Part shown: in pieces, positions 21,180 through 33,780 of the stretch
How the letters are laid out: each line of letters begins with the position of its first letter
Numbering within the stretch: the stretch's first letter is position 1
Assembly: GCA_030062745.1 (NCBI GenBank)
Contig: CP099845.1
Location: forward strand, 15,292,903-15,356,902
From: Capitulum mitella
Lineage: Eukaryota > Arthropoda > Thecostraca > Pollicipedomorpha > Pollicipedidae
DNA: 64,000 bases
Direction of reading: 5' to 3'
Position numbers and translations under genes: made by a program
Notes under the pieces: generated by a model
Told to the model about the DNA's origin: nothing
Seen by the model: only the letters and a program-made list of their open reading frames with translations
Database searches by the model: none

Positions 21180-23480
21180 GTCACCAGCACACCAGAATGC
21201 ACACCCAGCTGGAGCTGACCATGTCCTGAGCCTGCACCACGGAGCCCAAGTCAGGGAGCATGGCAGTCAGCAGGATCAGGCCAAATTGATTTCACAGTAA
21301 GAACTTACCATACGCCTACCTTCACACTATGCCAACAGGGTGCTTTTGCCACAACTACTGCGGCCAAATTCAGTCAGTTGGGTGCCAAGAATGCAGATAT
21401 AATTCATGCTACTGGATACCTCTGCTGCTGGGCTTCCTTGCAGCTGTATTGCTCCTCTCCTCACCTGAGATCAACCAATCAGCACTGAGCAGAGGATGTT
21501 GCCAACCTGGTGTCTAACTGCCCTGGCCAATACAAATCGGATGGGCATGTCTGGACTCATGAAGGGTGCTAAGGTAAATGGAAAGGCAGCCAATAACCAG
21601 AGGTGGCGATTTGGAGCTATGGCAGGAACAAGTCTGACAGCATGAGTTCTAATCTCCATCCTCAACACCTAACTGACTGAATTTGGCCACAATGGCCAGA
21701 ATGATATCACTTTCACCATTCAGCATATTTAAATGACTGTAAGCTCAATATTGTTAGTATGCTTGGTTGCAGGGTGATGCCCATTTTGCAAATGAGGCAT
21801 AACAAAATTTGTTGAGAAAACTGATCATGATCATGCAAATAGATGCCCCACATGGCAACAAACAAGGTTGGGTCAACTGAGGCCAGTTTAAATCAATAAG
21901 TGAAGATTCAACATTTGCTCTTCTCCATAAATATTGACATGATTCAAAACTGGGTCTTGTGTGGATGCATTCTGTTGACCTTGGTGGACCTTAGACGACC
22001 ATGTAATGAATGGCCAACATAAAGATTTAAAAGTTTAAGCTACCTGCTAACTGCCCACCAGATGGTGTTATATTTCATTTTGAAAGGAAGTATTTCAATA
22101 CATTCATGCATTTTCAAATAATGACCCAGGCTGAACTTGACTGACTGGAAATAGGTCAGGTCAACTCTACCAATGCCTACCAAAGCTTAGAACATGATGT
22201 GGACTAAGCTTCCTAATAATTTGGTTCCAGATGGTTCTGGGGGTCTACAGCAAGGAAATGGCATTAAGTACTTCATACTCCATCTTGCTCAGGCTTGACC
22301 AATTCAACTTAGGTCATTTACACTTTGAATGTCATGAAATCGTCATACAGGCTAGCTACCACAATTTTTCTTGCCAGTTGTTAAATACATTGGGGGACAG
22401 AGGGGGAAAATATCTCACCACCAACACATATAATTATCAGAAGAGGGACATCAGTGTGAGTGTTAAGTGTTTGAGTTTCTCAGTCCACAAGGAAGCAGTG
22501 AGTGTTAACTGTCAAGTGTTTGAGTTTCTCAGTCCAAAAGGAAGTACCTAAAATGGTTGACTGTTGCAAAGTGAACATGTCTTTAGTTTTATCTGTTTGT
22601 TTGTATGTCCCATGGAGCACTAACAGGATGAAGCACAGACTTGGGCCATTACAAAAGGCACATACCTCTATCATGAAAAAGTGTGCCCAATATCATGTTG
22701 ATACATGCACAGATTCTCTTCCATTATTATTTTGTGAGCTAGTGTATTCTGTGCCATTCTGATTTTTTGTGACATGAGAAATGATAGAGGCAAAAGAGCA
22801 ACATATGTGCATCAACCTTTCCTTTATACTAAGCAAAACTGCTTCAACAACCCACAATTTTCTTATACAAGCCTTTGGTATGCCTCAGCAAACATTCAGT
22901 GATGATAATATGGGTAGACTTCATACTTTCCAATGGTTGTTGTGATTCGGAGATGGGAAGTACCAATGCAACAGGATTCTGCACATTCTGGTTGATCCTC
23001 AAAAACAGAACCAAAGAAAACATTGGCAAATGCGTCAGGCCACTGCAAGGGTGTTTGGAGTTCGCAATTAACAACACCTGCACCACTGCTTGTCTGTCAT
23101 TCAATGCATGTGACACATTTACAGAGAGCAACTTAACAAGGTAGGTTGCTGTCAAACTTAAATTTGTGCCCTGCTTGGTGACCCAGGACCAGGGAAATCA
23201 CCCCACTGTGAGCAGGAACCTACAGGAAGTACAGCCAGGCCAGAGACAAATCTCCTTTTCAATTCAGACAAATTTCCTTTTCATCACTGGTGATGACAAC
23301 AGAGTTCATGGCCAAGTCCCAGGAATAAAACAGACATCATCCCAGGGGATGATTCCATCTTTCTTGTGACTGAGGAAAGGTGCTGATCATACTGTGAAGA
23401 ATGCAATGATCTGTTTCTTTGCCATAAATACAATTTTCACTGCAAGTTTGTTCCTTTGCATTACAGGGGGTACTGGCTGA
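21180..23480. other. Region upstream of TBCE; no gene recognised
   Basis: AT-rich sequence with no supported exon. A ~57-bp tandem duplication lies at 22,455-22,550 around GTGTTTGAGTTTCTCAGTCC. The TBCE promoter should be in the first few hundred bases above 21,150, but I see no convincing TATA box or initiator. Confidence 0.4.
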
Positions 23481-23489
23481 ACAGGCCTC

Positions 23490-23860
23490 CCACTTCTCAT
23501 AATTCCAGAAATCCACATAGTGGCTTTGACATATTGGTATTGAAAGGTGCACAATAAAAATATACCTCAATAGAAACAATTTTTTACTTGACCAACTACA
23601 CAATGCCCAAAAATCCTCTAGAAATGGTCCAGTCACCCACTGCCTCCATTACTAGCACAAATATGAAGCACATCTGGTGCAGTGATCTGCAAAACAGATC
23701 ACTGCCAACCAACAAGGGCTGACAGTTCACAAGTGTCACAAAATATAATATCATTGAAAGATTTTCACAAAAACAACAGTCTGAAAATTCAAAATAATAG
23801 GAAACAACCAATGGGACAGAGAGATGGACTGGACAAGGACAGGCATGGGTGACAGGGAGG
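23490..23860. repeat. Dispersed repeat B, copy 1
   Basis: Homologous to 33,400-33,780. Shared landmarks in order are CACTTCTCATAA-TCCAGAAATCC, ATATTGG, CACC-CCTCCA, AATATGA or AATATAATATCA, GAAAGATT and GGACAGAGAG-TGGACTGG with AAGGACAGGCATG. This copy has drifted to higher AT and lost CpG sites relative to the other. Confidence 0.75.
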
Positions 23861-23999
23861 GAAGAGGGATAGAGAAGAAAAACTTGGATAGGACTGGGAT
23901 ATACAGGGGGGACAGGGATAAAGATGACCATCATGGAACAGGACATGGAAGGGTATTGGTTGGGAGACCAAGGTCTGAAGGCAAGGTTTTTATGGGGAA

Positions 24000-24245
24000 A
24001 GATTTGTAGTCCAAGGTTTGTATGCATAAAGTTTGTATGACAAAAATTTTGTATGATAAAAGGCTCCCATCAGGAAAGGTTCATGATCAAAAAGGTCTGT
24101 ACTGCAAATGTTTGTAATGAAAAAGGTCTGTACTGCAAAGGTTTCTATGGGGAAGGTTTCTATGACCCTGGTTTGTAAGGGAAAAGGTTCATAACACAAA
24201 AGTTCCTTAACCAGAGGGTCATAAACCTAAGGTTTGTGTCAGAAA
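24000..24245 (+). repeat. Degenerate ~16-bp array, AAGGTTTGTATG type
   Basis: About fifteen units follow the pattern AAGGTTTGTATGnnAA, including two identical GGTCTGTACTGCAAA units. Units vary from 14 to 16 bases. A second array in the opposite sense lies at 24,430-24,580, with a (TTAGG)n run between them. Confidence 0.7.
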
Positions 24246-24269
24246 GGAATGGACCTATGAAAGTAACCC

Positions 24270-24336
24270 AGTCTAACATAATGCAACCTAATCTAACCTC
24301 ACCTTAATGTAACCTAACCTAACCTAACCTAACCTT
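24270..24336 (-). repeat. Interstitial telomere-like (TTAGG)n
   Basis: Five exact AACCT units at 24311-24335, preceded by degenerate copies (CTAACCTCACCTTAATGT) from about 24,270. (TTAGG)n is the arthropod telomere repeat. A second short run, TTAGG x3, lies at 53,328-53,345. Both are too short for a real telomere. Confidence 0.85.
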
Positions 24337-24429
24337 TGAAAGTAACTTTTCATTGGACCAAGACAAGCTCAAACACACTCTTTGTCCAACCCACTACCTC
24401 TAATATCCTGTACTGCACCTTCAGCATGA

Positions 24430-24580
24430 CTAACTGGAAGAAACCTTTTCTGATATAAATCCTGTGAACAAAAACCTTTTCTGGTACAAAGCTTATGTTC
24501 AGAAACCCTTGGCTATAAACTTTTTTCCTTACCAACCTTCCCCCTTATGAACCTTTGCCTTATCAACATTTTCCATGGGA
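24430..24580 (-). repeat. Degenerate ~16-bp array, AACCTT type, inverted relative to 24.0 kb
   Basis: About nine units of the form AACCTTTTCTGGTACA or AACCTTTGCCTTATC, 14-16 bases each. These are in the complementary sense to the AAGGTT units at 24,000-24,245, so the two arrays form a loose inverted pair around the telomere-like run. Confidence 0.6.
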
Positions 24581-25290
24581 ATGTTGATAATGGAACTCTA
24601 CAGTGTTGCAGTCTCTTACTTCAAACTTCAAGGCTTGCATTTTCATGGAAGTTTTTAAGTCTCATCATACTACACAAACTTGTGAACTGCCAAACCTTGT
24701 CAGCTCACATCTATCTGGCTAAGATCAAGGCTGGAAAAGTTGTTTTTGGTGTTGATGGACACCAGAAAATGCTCTCCAGGCATTTTGTACTCCCGAAATT
24801 TGATCTCATGCCTAAATCACAGTTAATTATTATCACATTTATTATCTAACTCTGCAGGCAAATGACTGTTTCCATTCAATCGCTTTGCACATTTCTGTAC
24901 TCCGAAACAAAAACTATGCCATGACACCATGAACAAAAACTGGCTTCAGCTAAACGTAAACTTCTGACCGACTAAATTCTAAATAATCCTCTGTATAATT
25001 ACCATAGCTGTACAGAGCATATCATCGTGTATTTAAGCATACTTCTGACTGCCTGAATTTCTCGGAAATAGCAATAGAACCGTAATGATAACGTACCACA
25101 CAGTACCACCGTGCAGGGATCGGCAGACGGAGAATAACAACATTCCACAGCACAAAATGTGGTGCTTCCAAGGTTAAGGTTATTGACACAAGGATGTATG
25201 AAGACCCTGAACACATCTTCAACACATCTTCGTAAAAGTTTAGGACCTATTCGTCGGAAGAGAGGAAACGAAGTTCAGGACGAATACATT

Positions 25291-25327
25291 CTAAACTTGG
25301 CCAAGTTTAGGACGATTTGTCCTAAAC
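25291..25327. repeat. Nested palindromes with GTTTAGGAC arms
   Basis: A perfect 20-base palindrome (CTAAACTTGGCCAAGTTTAG, 25291-25310) overlaps a perfect 9-bp hairpin GTTTAGGAC-gattt-GTCCTAAAC (25305-25327). Further GTTTAGGAC copies occur at 25,238 and 25,350. This looks like a small fold-back (MITE-like) element. Confidence 0.7.
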
Positions 25328-25379
25328 ATAATGCTATGGGAACGCTGTTTAGGACTAATGCTGCATAAAAATAACGCTA

Positions 25380-27150
25380 CCGGAAACGGGTGATGACTGG
25401 AAACCGGAAATGCGTGTGAATAGTGGAGAAAAAAAGAAGACTCGGTCCTGTTTTACGGCCTTGACGAACAAACCTCAAGCATGTGTTACAGGCCCGGGTA
25501 CCCGAGTATGGCAATGAAGTGGCACCGATGGGTAGAATCTAGATCATGTGTAAGGTACGTGTTGGACATGATTACGAAAAATTAACAGCCTTCTTTTATT
25601 CCTTTTCATTAACACATGAAGGCCAGAAATCTGCAAGAATATATTAAGTTATTTGTTGGATTAGTTCATAATTTTTACTTATTGAGGTCATAAATACGTG
25701 ATTAATCTCTAGGAAGCATGCACCTGATTTTGCTTATTGGTATGTAGAGAATGGAGGAGATTCTTGTTCTCAGTAAGCAAAACAGAAACACATTATTTGA
25801 AGGGTTGTATACCACAATACCTACCATATGTGCCTGTGTGCCAGAATTCCAGAGTGTTATTAACATCAGGTTTTGTGAGCAATGAGGCTGTGGAAGGCCT
25901 GTGTTCCCATTGCATTCTCAAGCATTCTCATTGCCTCATTTCCAGATATGGTTGCTATTGCTATGCTCATTCATCCACGTTGGCATTTTTGACTCATTTA
26001 ATACTTGTGGTATGTTAAATTCACTTATGTTGGTAGATTTGCTGCAGGTGTTGTCAATACTTGCAGCTGCATAAACAGGTACAAGTAAACAATGATTTCC
26101 TTGTCCCCAGCAAGAGACTTATTGAGGGCAAAGAAGGCAGGTTGGGCTTTTTCAATGGTTGTTTTCATGAACACTGATAGTTCAGATTTGTGAAGGTACA
26201 GGACAGCTTGTAATGTTGTGTTTGTCTGTCTCTGCCTGTTTCTCCTTCTTTATCAATCTGCCTATATCTGTTGTTGTCTATGTATCACTCTCTTTATTTG
26301 TATGTATTTCTGTTGGCTGTGCATATGTCTGTGCATCTGTCTGCATATGGGTCTTGCCCTGTGTGCCTTTTTGTATGTCTGTGTTTATGTCTGGCTGAGT
26401 GGTAGCAAGGATGTATGTCTGAATGTCTGTGTGTTTGTGGATGTGCCTTTGTGTATATGTCGTGATATACCTGTGATATACACAAGTATGCACCAGCGAC
26501 AAAAACTGGAAAAAAGGTTTGCTTATTTCAAGAAAAATTGGGCAATAGCAAAAAGAACGAAGTTCAGTTGTTTTTTTTTGGGATGGGGGAAGAAGGTAAC
26601 CCAAATGAGGTCGGCTGTTGATCCGACAGAGCTTGTCCCTCCCGCCGAAAATGCAATCCGCCGTCCCTGGTCGGGAACTAGAGTTGAAGGCATCTGGTAG
26701 CCGTAGACCGGCTTCCAAACCAAAGGCTTTTGAAGGGAAACTTCTGCGATTTAGAGAAATTTAGCAAACATTGAAATTTCAAGGTTTTTTGATACGAAGC
26801 CATGATGTGAACTTTGTTACATCAAAGCGCGAGGTCCTTACGATAAAATTTTGAATCAGTATTTAAAATTTTCGTCGGGATTTGTGGGGGCTCGTCCGTT
26901 TCCGTTCATTACATTCTACTCTTTCAAACAGACAGATAATCCGACCATTGACAATCGGGCAATAATCCGACAATTAATCCGACAACAACATGCATGAAAT
27001 AATGGTAGCATGACACAAAACAATGGACACATGACACAACAATGAACTACAAGTTGCTGGATCAGAAAAATCTTCGACACGGCTTAATAAACACTTTCAG
27101 TCTTTCAGTCACAGCTGGTCGTCTCTTCCTTGCGATGAGTGGATGGCTTT
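25380..27150. other. No gene seen; TG-rich low complexity
   Basis: A TGTCTGTNTGT-rich stretch at 26,210-26,470 produces long but meaningless open frames on both strands. Nothing else in the interval has exon or repeat structure that I can support. Confidence 0.4.
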
Positions 27151-27159
27151 AGGTATCAT

Positions 27160-27760
27160 CGATAGGATGAAGTGACTCCAAGGTCACTGGAGGTCATCCA
27201 AGGTCAACCGTCAAAAGTTATCTGAAAAACATGTGACCATGAAAGTTCCCCTTCCCATGTAATTGGCACCGCCTACGCTAACGTTATACAAACATTGTGG
27301 TACAATTTGTGCTTCTTTGGCATAATATAACTAGCAGAAGCCAGAAGTGTTTTTGCGTTTTTTTCTTCATTCAGTTGTTGGAAAACGTATCCTCCAATGT
27401 TTTAGATCCTGTGGACGCCTATGAATTTTCTCAAAATGTGAAATGTATGTACCAATGATAAAAGTCCCACCCATAATGTCTCGATGCATGGCAATTTCAT
27501 CAAACTCGGTCCATAAACAACGGAGTTATAGGAAGTTGAAAAATATCCCCAATTTTGACTTCTTTGCCCACTTATATCTATCCATTCCAAAATCTTGACA
27601 ACTTTTTATAGAAATGTAGTTTACGTCATAGCAAATCGATCGCCGTTTGTTGCGATGAAATCGAGCGAGTAGTTTTCGAGACCAGGGGAGCCGAATTCGC
27701 CCCCTGCCGGGAATCGGCCATACCGGTAGCCTTCCGGGAACAGGGTTACGCCACATTAGG
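27160..27760. repeat. Dispersed ~1-kb repeat family, copy B
   Basis: Matches copy A at 12,700-13,770 block by block, including GTCCATAAAC-CGGAGTTATA, AAATGTAGTTTACGT and AATCGATCGCCGTTTGTTG. It ends near a C-rich CGCCCCCTGCCGGGAATCGG, which corresponds to the G/C-rich end of copy A. Confidence 0.7.
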
Positions 27761-27764
27761 TAAT

Positions 27765-28700
27765 TAGCACTGGCACTTAGAGGTATGCAGTCGATGGTTT
27801 GACACCGAAAGGTGTCTTGGTATGTTTCGATACCGTCATTGCACGTGACTGAAGAGTTTCGGATCTCTCTGACACTCCGAAATGGTTGGAGTGCACTTGT
27901 GCAGGAGATAGCTTTCCGCTGTATTAAAGCACACGGGCCAGTTAGCGTTGACGCTTTGGGATATGTAATCGATGGTCTGACACCAGAGGTACCTTGTCTG
28001 ATTCCATACTGGTGTTACACGTGACTGATGAGTTTCGGATGTCTCTGGCACTCCGAACTGGTTGGCGTGCACTTGTATAGGAGATGGTTTTTGATCGTAT
28101 TAAAGCACGCGGTTCATTAGGACTGACACTGAGAGATATGCCGTGGATTGTGTGACACCGGAAGACGTCTTGGGGTGTTGCCACACTTGGAGTCGACGCA
28201 TGCACGTGGATCCATTGCATATCGATTGGATCGATCGATGTGCAATCGATGGTGTGACGCCAGAAGACTATATGCCATTGGCACTTAGAAATATGGAATC
28301 GATGTTTTAACGCCAGGTGTCTTGGTGTGTTCCCATCCTGTCGTTGCACGTCACTGATGAGTTTGAGATCTCTTTGGCACTCCGCAATCGTTGGCGTGCA
28401 CTTGTACAGGAGATGATTTTTCACCGTATGCATGCCCATTGGCCATTTATAACTGACGTTAAGAGACATGAAATCGATGGTGTGACAGTGGCATCCGTCT
28501 TGGTGCGTGTGTTGAATTCTACGTGCCTGATGAGTGCCAGACCTCTCTGACACTCCGATGTGGTTGGCGTGCACTTGTATAGGAAATAACTTTAGATGGT
28601 ATTAAAGGACATGGGCCATTGACACGGAGAGATATGCAACCGATGGTATGACACTGGAAGGTGTCTTCATGTTTTGCCATAATGGTATAGCACGTGACTG
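27765..28700 (+). repeat. ~170-bp satellite, five to six copies
   Basis: Units share ATATG-AATCGATGG-TGACACC, GTCTTGG, CACGTGACTGATGAGTTTCGG, TCTCTGACACTCCGAA and TTGG-GTGCACTTGTA-AGGAGAT. The GACACC block recurs near 27801, 27979, 28155, 28256, 28309, 28484 and 28651. In several copies it folds, for example GACACC-gaaa-GGTGTC at 27801-27816 and GACAC-tggaag-GTGTC at 28650-28665. It is non-coding. Confidence 0.8.
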
Positions 28701-29093
28701 TTTAATTTTGGATCTCTCCGTTAATTCAAACCGGATTGGGTGCTTCCTATCAATGACGTCATTTTGGCCACCATCGGAATTGGTGAACGTTTGGAAGGGA
28801 TGGTTTTATTTATATTTGCGTTCGAAATGTGTTGTATCCAGAAAGAAAAGCATTTTTCCGATTAATTCAGGGAAAAGCGTTCCATAATGCAATAGCTAAA
28901 AGATACGCTTGTATTTCCCTATTCTGTAGAACAAAAGAGCGTTTATTAGATGATTTAAGACCCTCGTGCTCCCGTGCACAATGTTTTTGTTTTCTTGCAA
29001 CCGCTGACACTTCCTTTTGCCACGCGCGCCGTATATGGATCATCCGGTGTGCTTGGTTTATGGCCTGCGCTTCTAAAGGATTACCGCAATGAG

Positions 29094-29102
29094 CAGGACC
29101 TC
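29094..29102 (+). repeat. Target-site duplication, 5' copy
   Basis: CAGGACCTC directly precedes the first LINE base. The same nine bases follow the LINE 3' tail at 33163-33171. Confidence 0.7.
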
Positions 29103-32100
29103 TCATCTCACAACTCCCACACCCAGTGCTCATCCTGGGAGACATAAACGCACACCACCCCAGCTGGGGGAGTCACAAAACAAACAACAGAGGACACACC
29201 ATACACACATTTATCGAGAACCAAAATCTCACACTGCTCAACACCGGCGCCGCCACCAGACAACCCCAGACTAGGGGCTGTAGACAGCGCAATCGACATT
29301 TCGTGCTGCACCCCGCGACTTAGTCACCTTTTTGAATGGTCGGTAGAGGACGACCCCGGGCTGAGCGACCACTACCCAACCACATTAAGCTCAGCTCCTG
29401 CGCAATCCACCATACAAAACTCCACGCACCCACCTGGAATTTGAAGAGGGCGCACTGGCCAAAATACGAGGCTATGGTGGGCCTCGCATTAGTTAATTCA
29501 ACAGACCACACCATAAGTGAGGTCTTAGGAGCCATCAGTTCAGCAGCACAGGCCACCGTCCCAAAAAAATCTAAAAAAAAAAAAACGAAATAAGGCATCA
29601 GCGCCCTGGTGGACCCCGGAATGCCAACAAGCGATTGCAAAACGACGCAGAGCTCTGAAGCGGTACAAAAGGGTGATGTGCGAAGCGCATCTCCTGGAGT
29701 ACCGCCGAGAAAAAGCACTCTGTCGCTCAACCATACGTGGAGCGAGGACATCATCTTGGCAAGAACATGCATCCACATTCAATAGATTTACACCCACAGG
29801 TACCATTTGGACGCTCATGAAACGCTTCCACCTCAAACGCCCTCAGCCGGGTCCCTCTCCACAACTGACAATAAACAACCAGCGCATCACAGAACCTGGC
29901 GACGTCGTGGAACACTTCAAAACTCATTACACCAACGTCTCCGCAAACCACACTTACGACACAGCACTAACAAACTCACTTCAAACACTTGCGGCAAACA
30001 CAAACATCCAGTCGACCAACAATGAAACATACAACCATTCACAATGTATGAATTACGCTTTGCCCTCAGCAAGTGCGGCAACACGTCGGTTGGGCCGGAC
30101 GACATTCATTACCAATACCTCAAACACTTGAGTAAAGTATCTTTAACGTACCTGTTGACGGCCATTAACCATCTCTTCTTAAACGACTCCTTTCCGCCAA
30201 ATTGGCGACAAAGTATATCATTCCCTTGGCCAAACCCAAAAAGGACCACACTCAGCCAAAAGGATACAAACCAATATCTCTCACCAGCTGTGCCAGTAAA
30301 CTCGTCGAGCGCATGGTAAACACACGCCTCGGACACTTTTTGGAAAACAAGACTGCTCGACGAACACCAATGCGGTTTCAGAAAATACAAGTCCACCGCA
30401 GACAATCTCATACGCATAGTACACGACATCAAACACGGAATCAATTATAAAAGCACCACAGTAGCGGCATACTTAGACATCATGGCCGCATTCGACCAAG
30501 TCCACAAGTCCACACTTGCACACAAACTCTACAAGCTAGGTCTACGTGGACACCTAACACACTTTCTACTGAACTTCCTTCGGGACAGAACAGTACAGGT
30601 TAGATGCGGCAACACCACCTCCAGCTATGGAACGCAGGATCAGGGCCTTCCACAAGGAAGCGTCATTTCACCAACACTCTTTCTCATCATGATTAACGAC
30701 ATGTTTGACGATTTTCACTGCAGAGCACTACACTATTCACTTTTTGCGGACGACGTGGCCATTTGGGTCACTAACACTGCTTCCTAAAAACCAAAAACAC
30801 CGTTCAATCCGGATTAGACCACATTGCAAAGTGGTGTAAGAAATGGGGCTTCACCCTGTCCGCAGAAAAATCTGCAGTAGTTGCATACGTTCGCGCTACC
30901 GGACCACACACCCTCAACCAGCATATCCATGGCGAAGCCATAGAGCAGGTAAAAAGTTTCAAATTTCTCGGAATCCACCTAGACGAATAACTGACATTCC
31001 AACAACACATCAAAGACATCACGAAACGATGCGCAAAACGCACCAACATCCTCCGCTGCTTCTCAGGAACAGGCTGGGGCGGAGACAGACAAACACTACT
31101 CAGACTCTACAAGGCCATTATTCGACCCGTTCTAGAATACAACAGCTTCATTTTCAACAGCATCTCTCCATCCCTAGCACAAAAACTGGACGTCATACAA
31201 AATCACAGCATTCGAGCAGCCACTGGAACATTACACTGTGCCCCGATTGTCAGCCTTCTGGCCGACGCGGACATGTCATCACTACAGATCAGGCGAACAC
31301 AACAACTGTGTCGGTACTACATAACAGTTCATACCACAGAAAACCACCCGGCACAGTCTTGCTTCAAACCCGACAGACTAGACAAGAGCCGTGCAGCACG
31401 CAAACGCCCACCTTTTCATGTTCAAATAAGTACGGCTCTGGCAGACCTTCAGTTTGCCGTACCGCCCACTGCACCCAGACCGCCCCTCAGGCCATTCTGG
31501 ATTCACAAGCCACCCACTGTAGAATACCTCCTCACAGAACGTAAAACAGACGTAACTCAAACAGAGATACTCGCCAAAGTCCACGAATACACCACTGTCA
31601 ACAACCACTAATCATTCATATACAAAGACTGGTCCAAAATCGACGGCAAAGTCGGATTTGGACTCTCATCGCCTGGCTTCGAGCTCGGCAACCGCCTCCC
31701 AGACCAAACATCAATCTTCACTGCAAAGGCCATGGCCATACTGACAGCCATTCGCATGGCAATCAGACACAACCTGGTTAACGTAGTTGTCTGCTCCGAC
31801 TCAAAATCGGTCCTACAAGCCATCAGCAATACGGCCGACCCATCACACTACATCACTGATTGCATACAACAGCAAGTGTCCCCTAACGTAAACGACATTT
31901 CATTCCTTTGGATAACGGGACACGCCAACATCAGAGGCAACGAGCGAGCAGACCAGACTGCGAAACAATCATTAGTATTTGACACATGCTCAAATTTCCA
32001 CTAGACGACTGCAAGGCAGCCCTGCAGCAACGCATCCCTACACACCAACAGACGACCTAGACACAAAATCACCACGCACGCCTGTACGGTATCAAACCCA

Positions 32101-32435
32101 CACTTGGCGCCTGGGACACTTCAAATCAAAAATGCCGGCGTCAAGAAGTCGTCCTCACCAGACTTAGAACGGGTCGCACAAAATACACACAACCAATCCT
32201 AGAGGACGGCTCTCACCAAGTGCCACAATGCCACACCTGCAACACACCACTTAACGTTAGTCATCTCCTGCTAGAATGTAGGGATTTTGGAACACAAAGA
32301 CGACCCATTAAGGCCTTCTGCCAACAAAAGAAAATTCAGTTCACCCTGAGCACCCTACTGAGTAACCAGCACCCAGACCTACTGCAGCTACTATTCAAAT
32401 ATCTAAATGACACACATCTAGCAGGAGAACTCTAA
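29103..32435 (+). pseudogene. LINE ORF2 remnant: endonuclease, RT, RNase H, zinc knuckle
   Basis: Pieces on the plus strand in several frames. Endonuclease: GDINAHHPSWGS (~29,130) and, after a shift, GLSDHYP (~29,360). Reverse transcriptase: SVGPDDIHYQYLK (~30,090), motif A AYLDIMAAFDQVH (~30,470), QGLPQGSVISP (~30,640) and the catalytic FADDVAIW (~30,750). RNase H: YKDWSKIDGKVGFGL (~31,620), CSDSKSVLQAI (~31,795) and ITGHANIRGNERAD (~31,915). The usual TAEA glutamate is replaced by lysine (TAKA). Zinc knuckle C-x2-C-x7-H-x4-C at ~32,230. Frameshifts and stops near 30,230, 30,787 and 31,615 show it is dead. Confidence 0.88.
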
Positions 32436-33162
32436 CACAACATCTACCCAACAACAGCAAACAATACCACGCACTATCAGCATCGGTGACCTGCCTCACG
32501 GGAACTTGGCCAGGATCGCGCATTTTATTTACTGGTCCATCTGTCCCGGGCCCGCCCGCGCACAGAGGCAGCCGTGGGGACTGCGCGACCTAACCCGTTC
32601 AAGCTACCAACAGGCATCACCGCTACGCTGCACTATACAACACTGCAAATTCTTCTCACTCCTTCCTTTCTTGCGCAACACCCGGCGTGATAGGCGACGT
32701 GATAGGCGCTTAGCCAGCGTGAGAGGCGGTGTGGGCAATCTCCTCCTAGTCTGCACGATAAAGACCCCTCGGTGCTTTTCGTGAGGAGTAGGCCATGTGC
32801 CGGCACCTTGGCAAAATACGACGTGAAGCATAAACTAAATTCCTTGCTTTTCAGAAGGTCTAAAAATAACGTAACTAGCGACGACTCCCTTTCTCTTCCC
32901 CCTGCGCGTCTTGCCCCCGCTTCACGGAGACCCCACACCATGCCGATATTATAAGCGGCATCTAAATTTTGCTCACACACACAACCCCACGTAAAAAAGC
33001 ACTTGTATCCGTCACTCTTTCACCCTGTAACGTTAAATGAAACACATGCGCTATCTTTAAAATCGCCACATACACTAACGTAACGTAGCTCACACAGACT
33101 TCACAGGCGGCGCAGAATGACCAGAAGGTCGAGGCACGCCTCTAAACCAAATATCAATCAAT
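29103..33162 (+). mobile_element. 5'-truncated LINE with RNase H domain (I/Jockey-superfamily type)
   Basis: A 4,060-base non-LTR retrotransposon bounded by a 9-bp duplication. It begins inside the endonuclease domain (ILGDINAHHPSWGS) and ends in ATATCAATCAAT, the short tandem tail typical of I-type LINEs. Domain order is endonuclease end, reverse transcriptase, RNase H and a zinc knuckle, followed by about 700 bases of 3' untranslated sequence. RNase H after the RT points to the I/R1/LOA-type clades. Missing 5' sequence is the normal result of incomplete target-primed reverse transcription. Confidence 0.88.
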
Positions 33163-33171
33163 CAGGACCTC
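33163..33171 (+). repeat. Target-site duplication, 3' copy
   Basis: Second copy of CAGGACCTC, immediately after the LINE tail. Confidence 0.7.
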
Positions 33172-33399
33172 CTAGGCCCACAACAGCCTTATTTCCCACA
33201 GCATCTTAAGTTAACTGAAAACAATTACTTCCCAGCGAACTGTGGCACATTCATGGTAGGTGTTATGATGGAGAAATTCCGCAATAACATGTCCCTGTCA
33301 TGCTTACGAAGGACTACATTCAGCATTCTCTGCATTCTCTACATACAATAAGCAAAATGGGATGCATGTCAACAGGCTAATTAGCTATTCTAGGCGCAG

Positions 33400-33780
33400 G
33401 CTTGTCACTTCTCATAACTCCAGAAATCCGCGAGTTGGCAAGCCATATTGGCACCAAAAGATGCGCAATGAAAAAATAGCCAGATCCAAGGCGTTTTGTG
33501 CCTTGTAAACGTTACAACTTCGCCAAAATAACCGCCTGCAGCGATCCAGTTATTCACCGCCTCCACAACTACCACGATCTCGAAACACGGAACATTTTTA
33601 CGAGACAAATCAACGTCAGCCACCAAGGATCGACGGTTCAGAAGGCCTCGTGAAATATGACGTCACCGAAAGATTAACTTATCGCAGCAGTCTCGAAACT
33701 CGAAATAGGTTAACAATGGCAATGCAACGGAACAGAGAGGTGGACTGGGACGGAACAAGGACAGGCATGAATATCTGAAA
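33400..33780. repeat. Dispersed repeat B, copy 2
   Basis: Homologous to 23,490-23,860 and more CpG-rich, so probably the less decayed copy. It adjoins the LINE fragment at 33.87 kb, and the two may belong to one larger element. Confidence 0.7.

Noticed and set aside
24311-24335. Chromosome end
   Set aside because: Only five exact AACCT units with unique sequence on both sides; this is an interstitial run.
26213-26718. Cys/Val-rich membrane-like frames
   Set aside because: Produced by the TGTCTGT low-complexity tract; the opposite strand is equally open.
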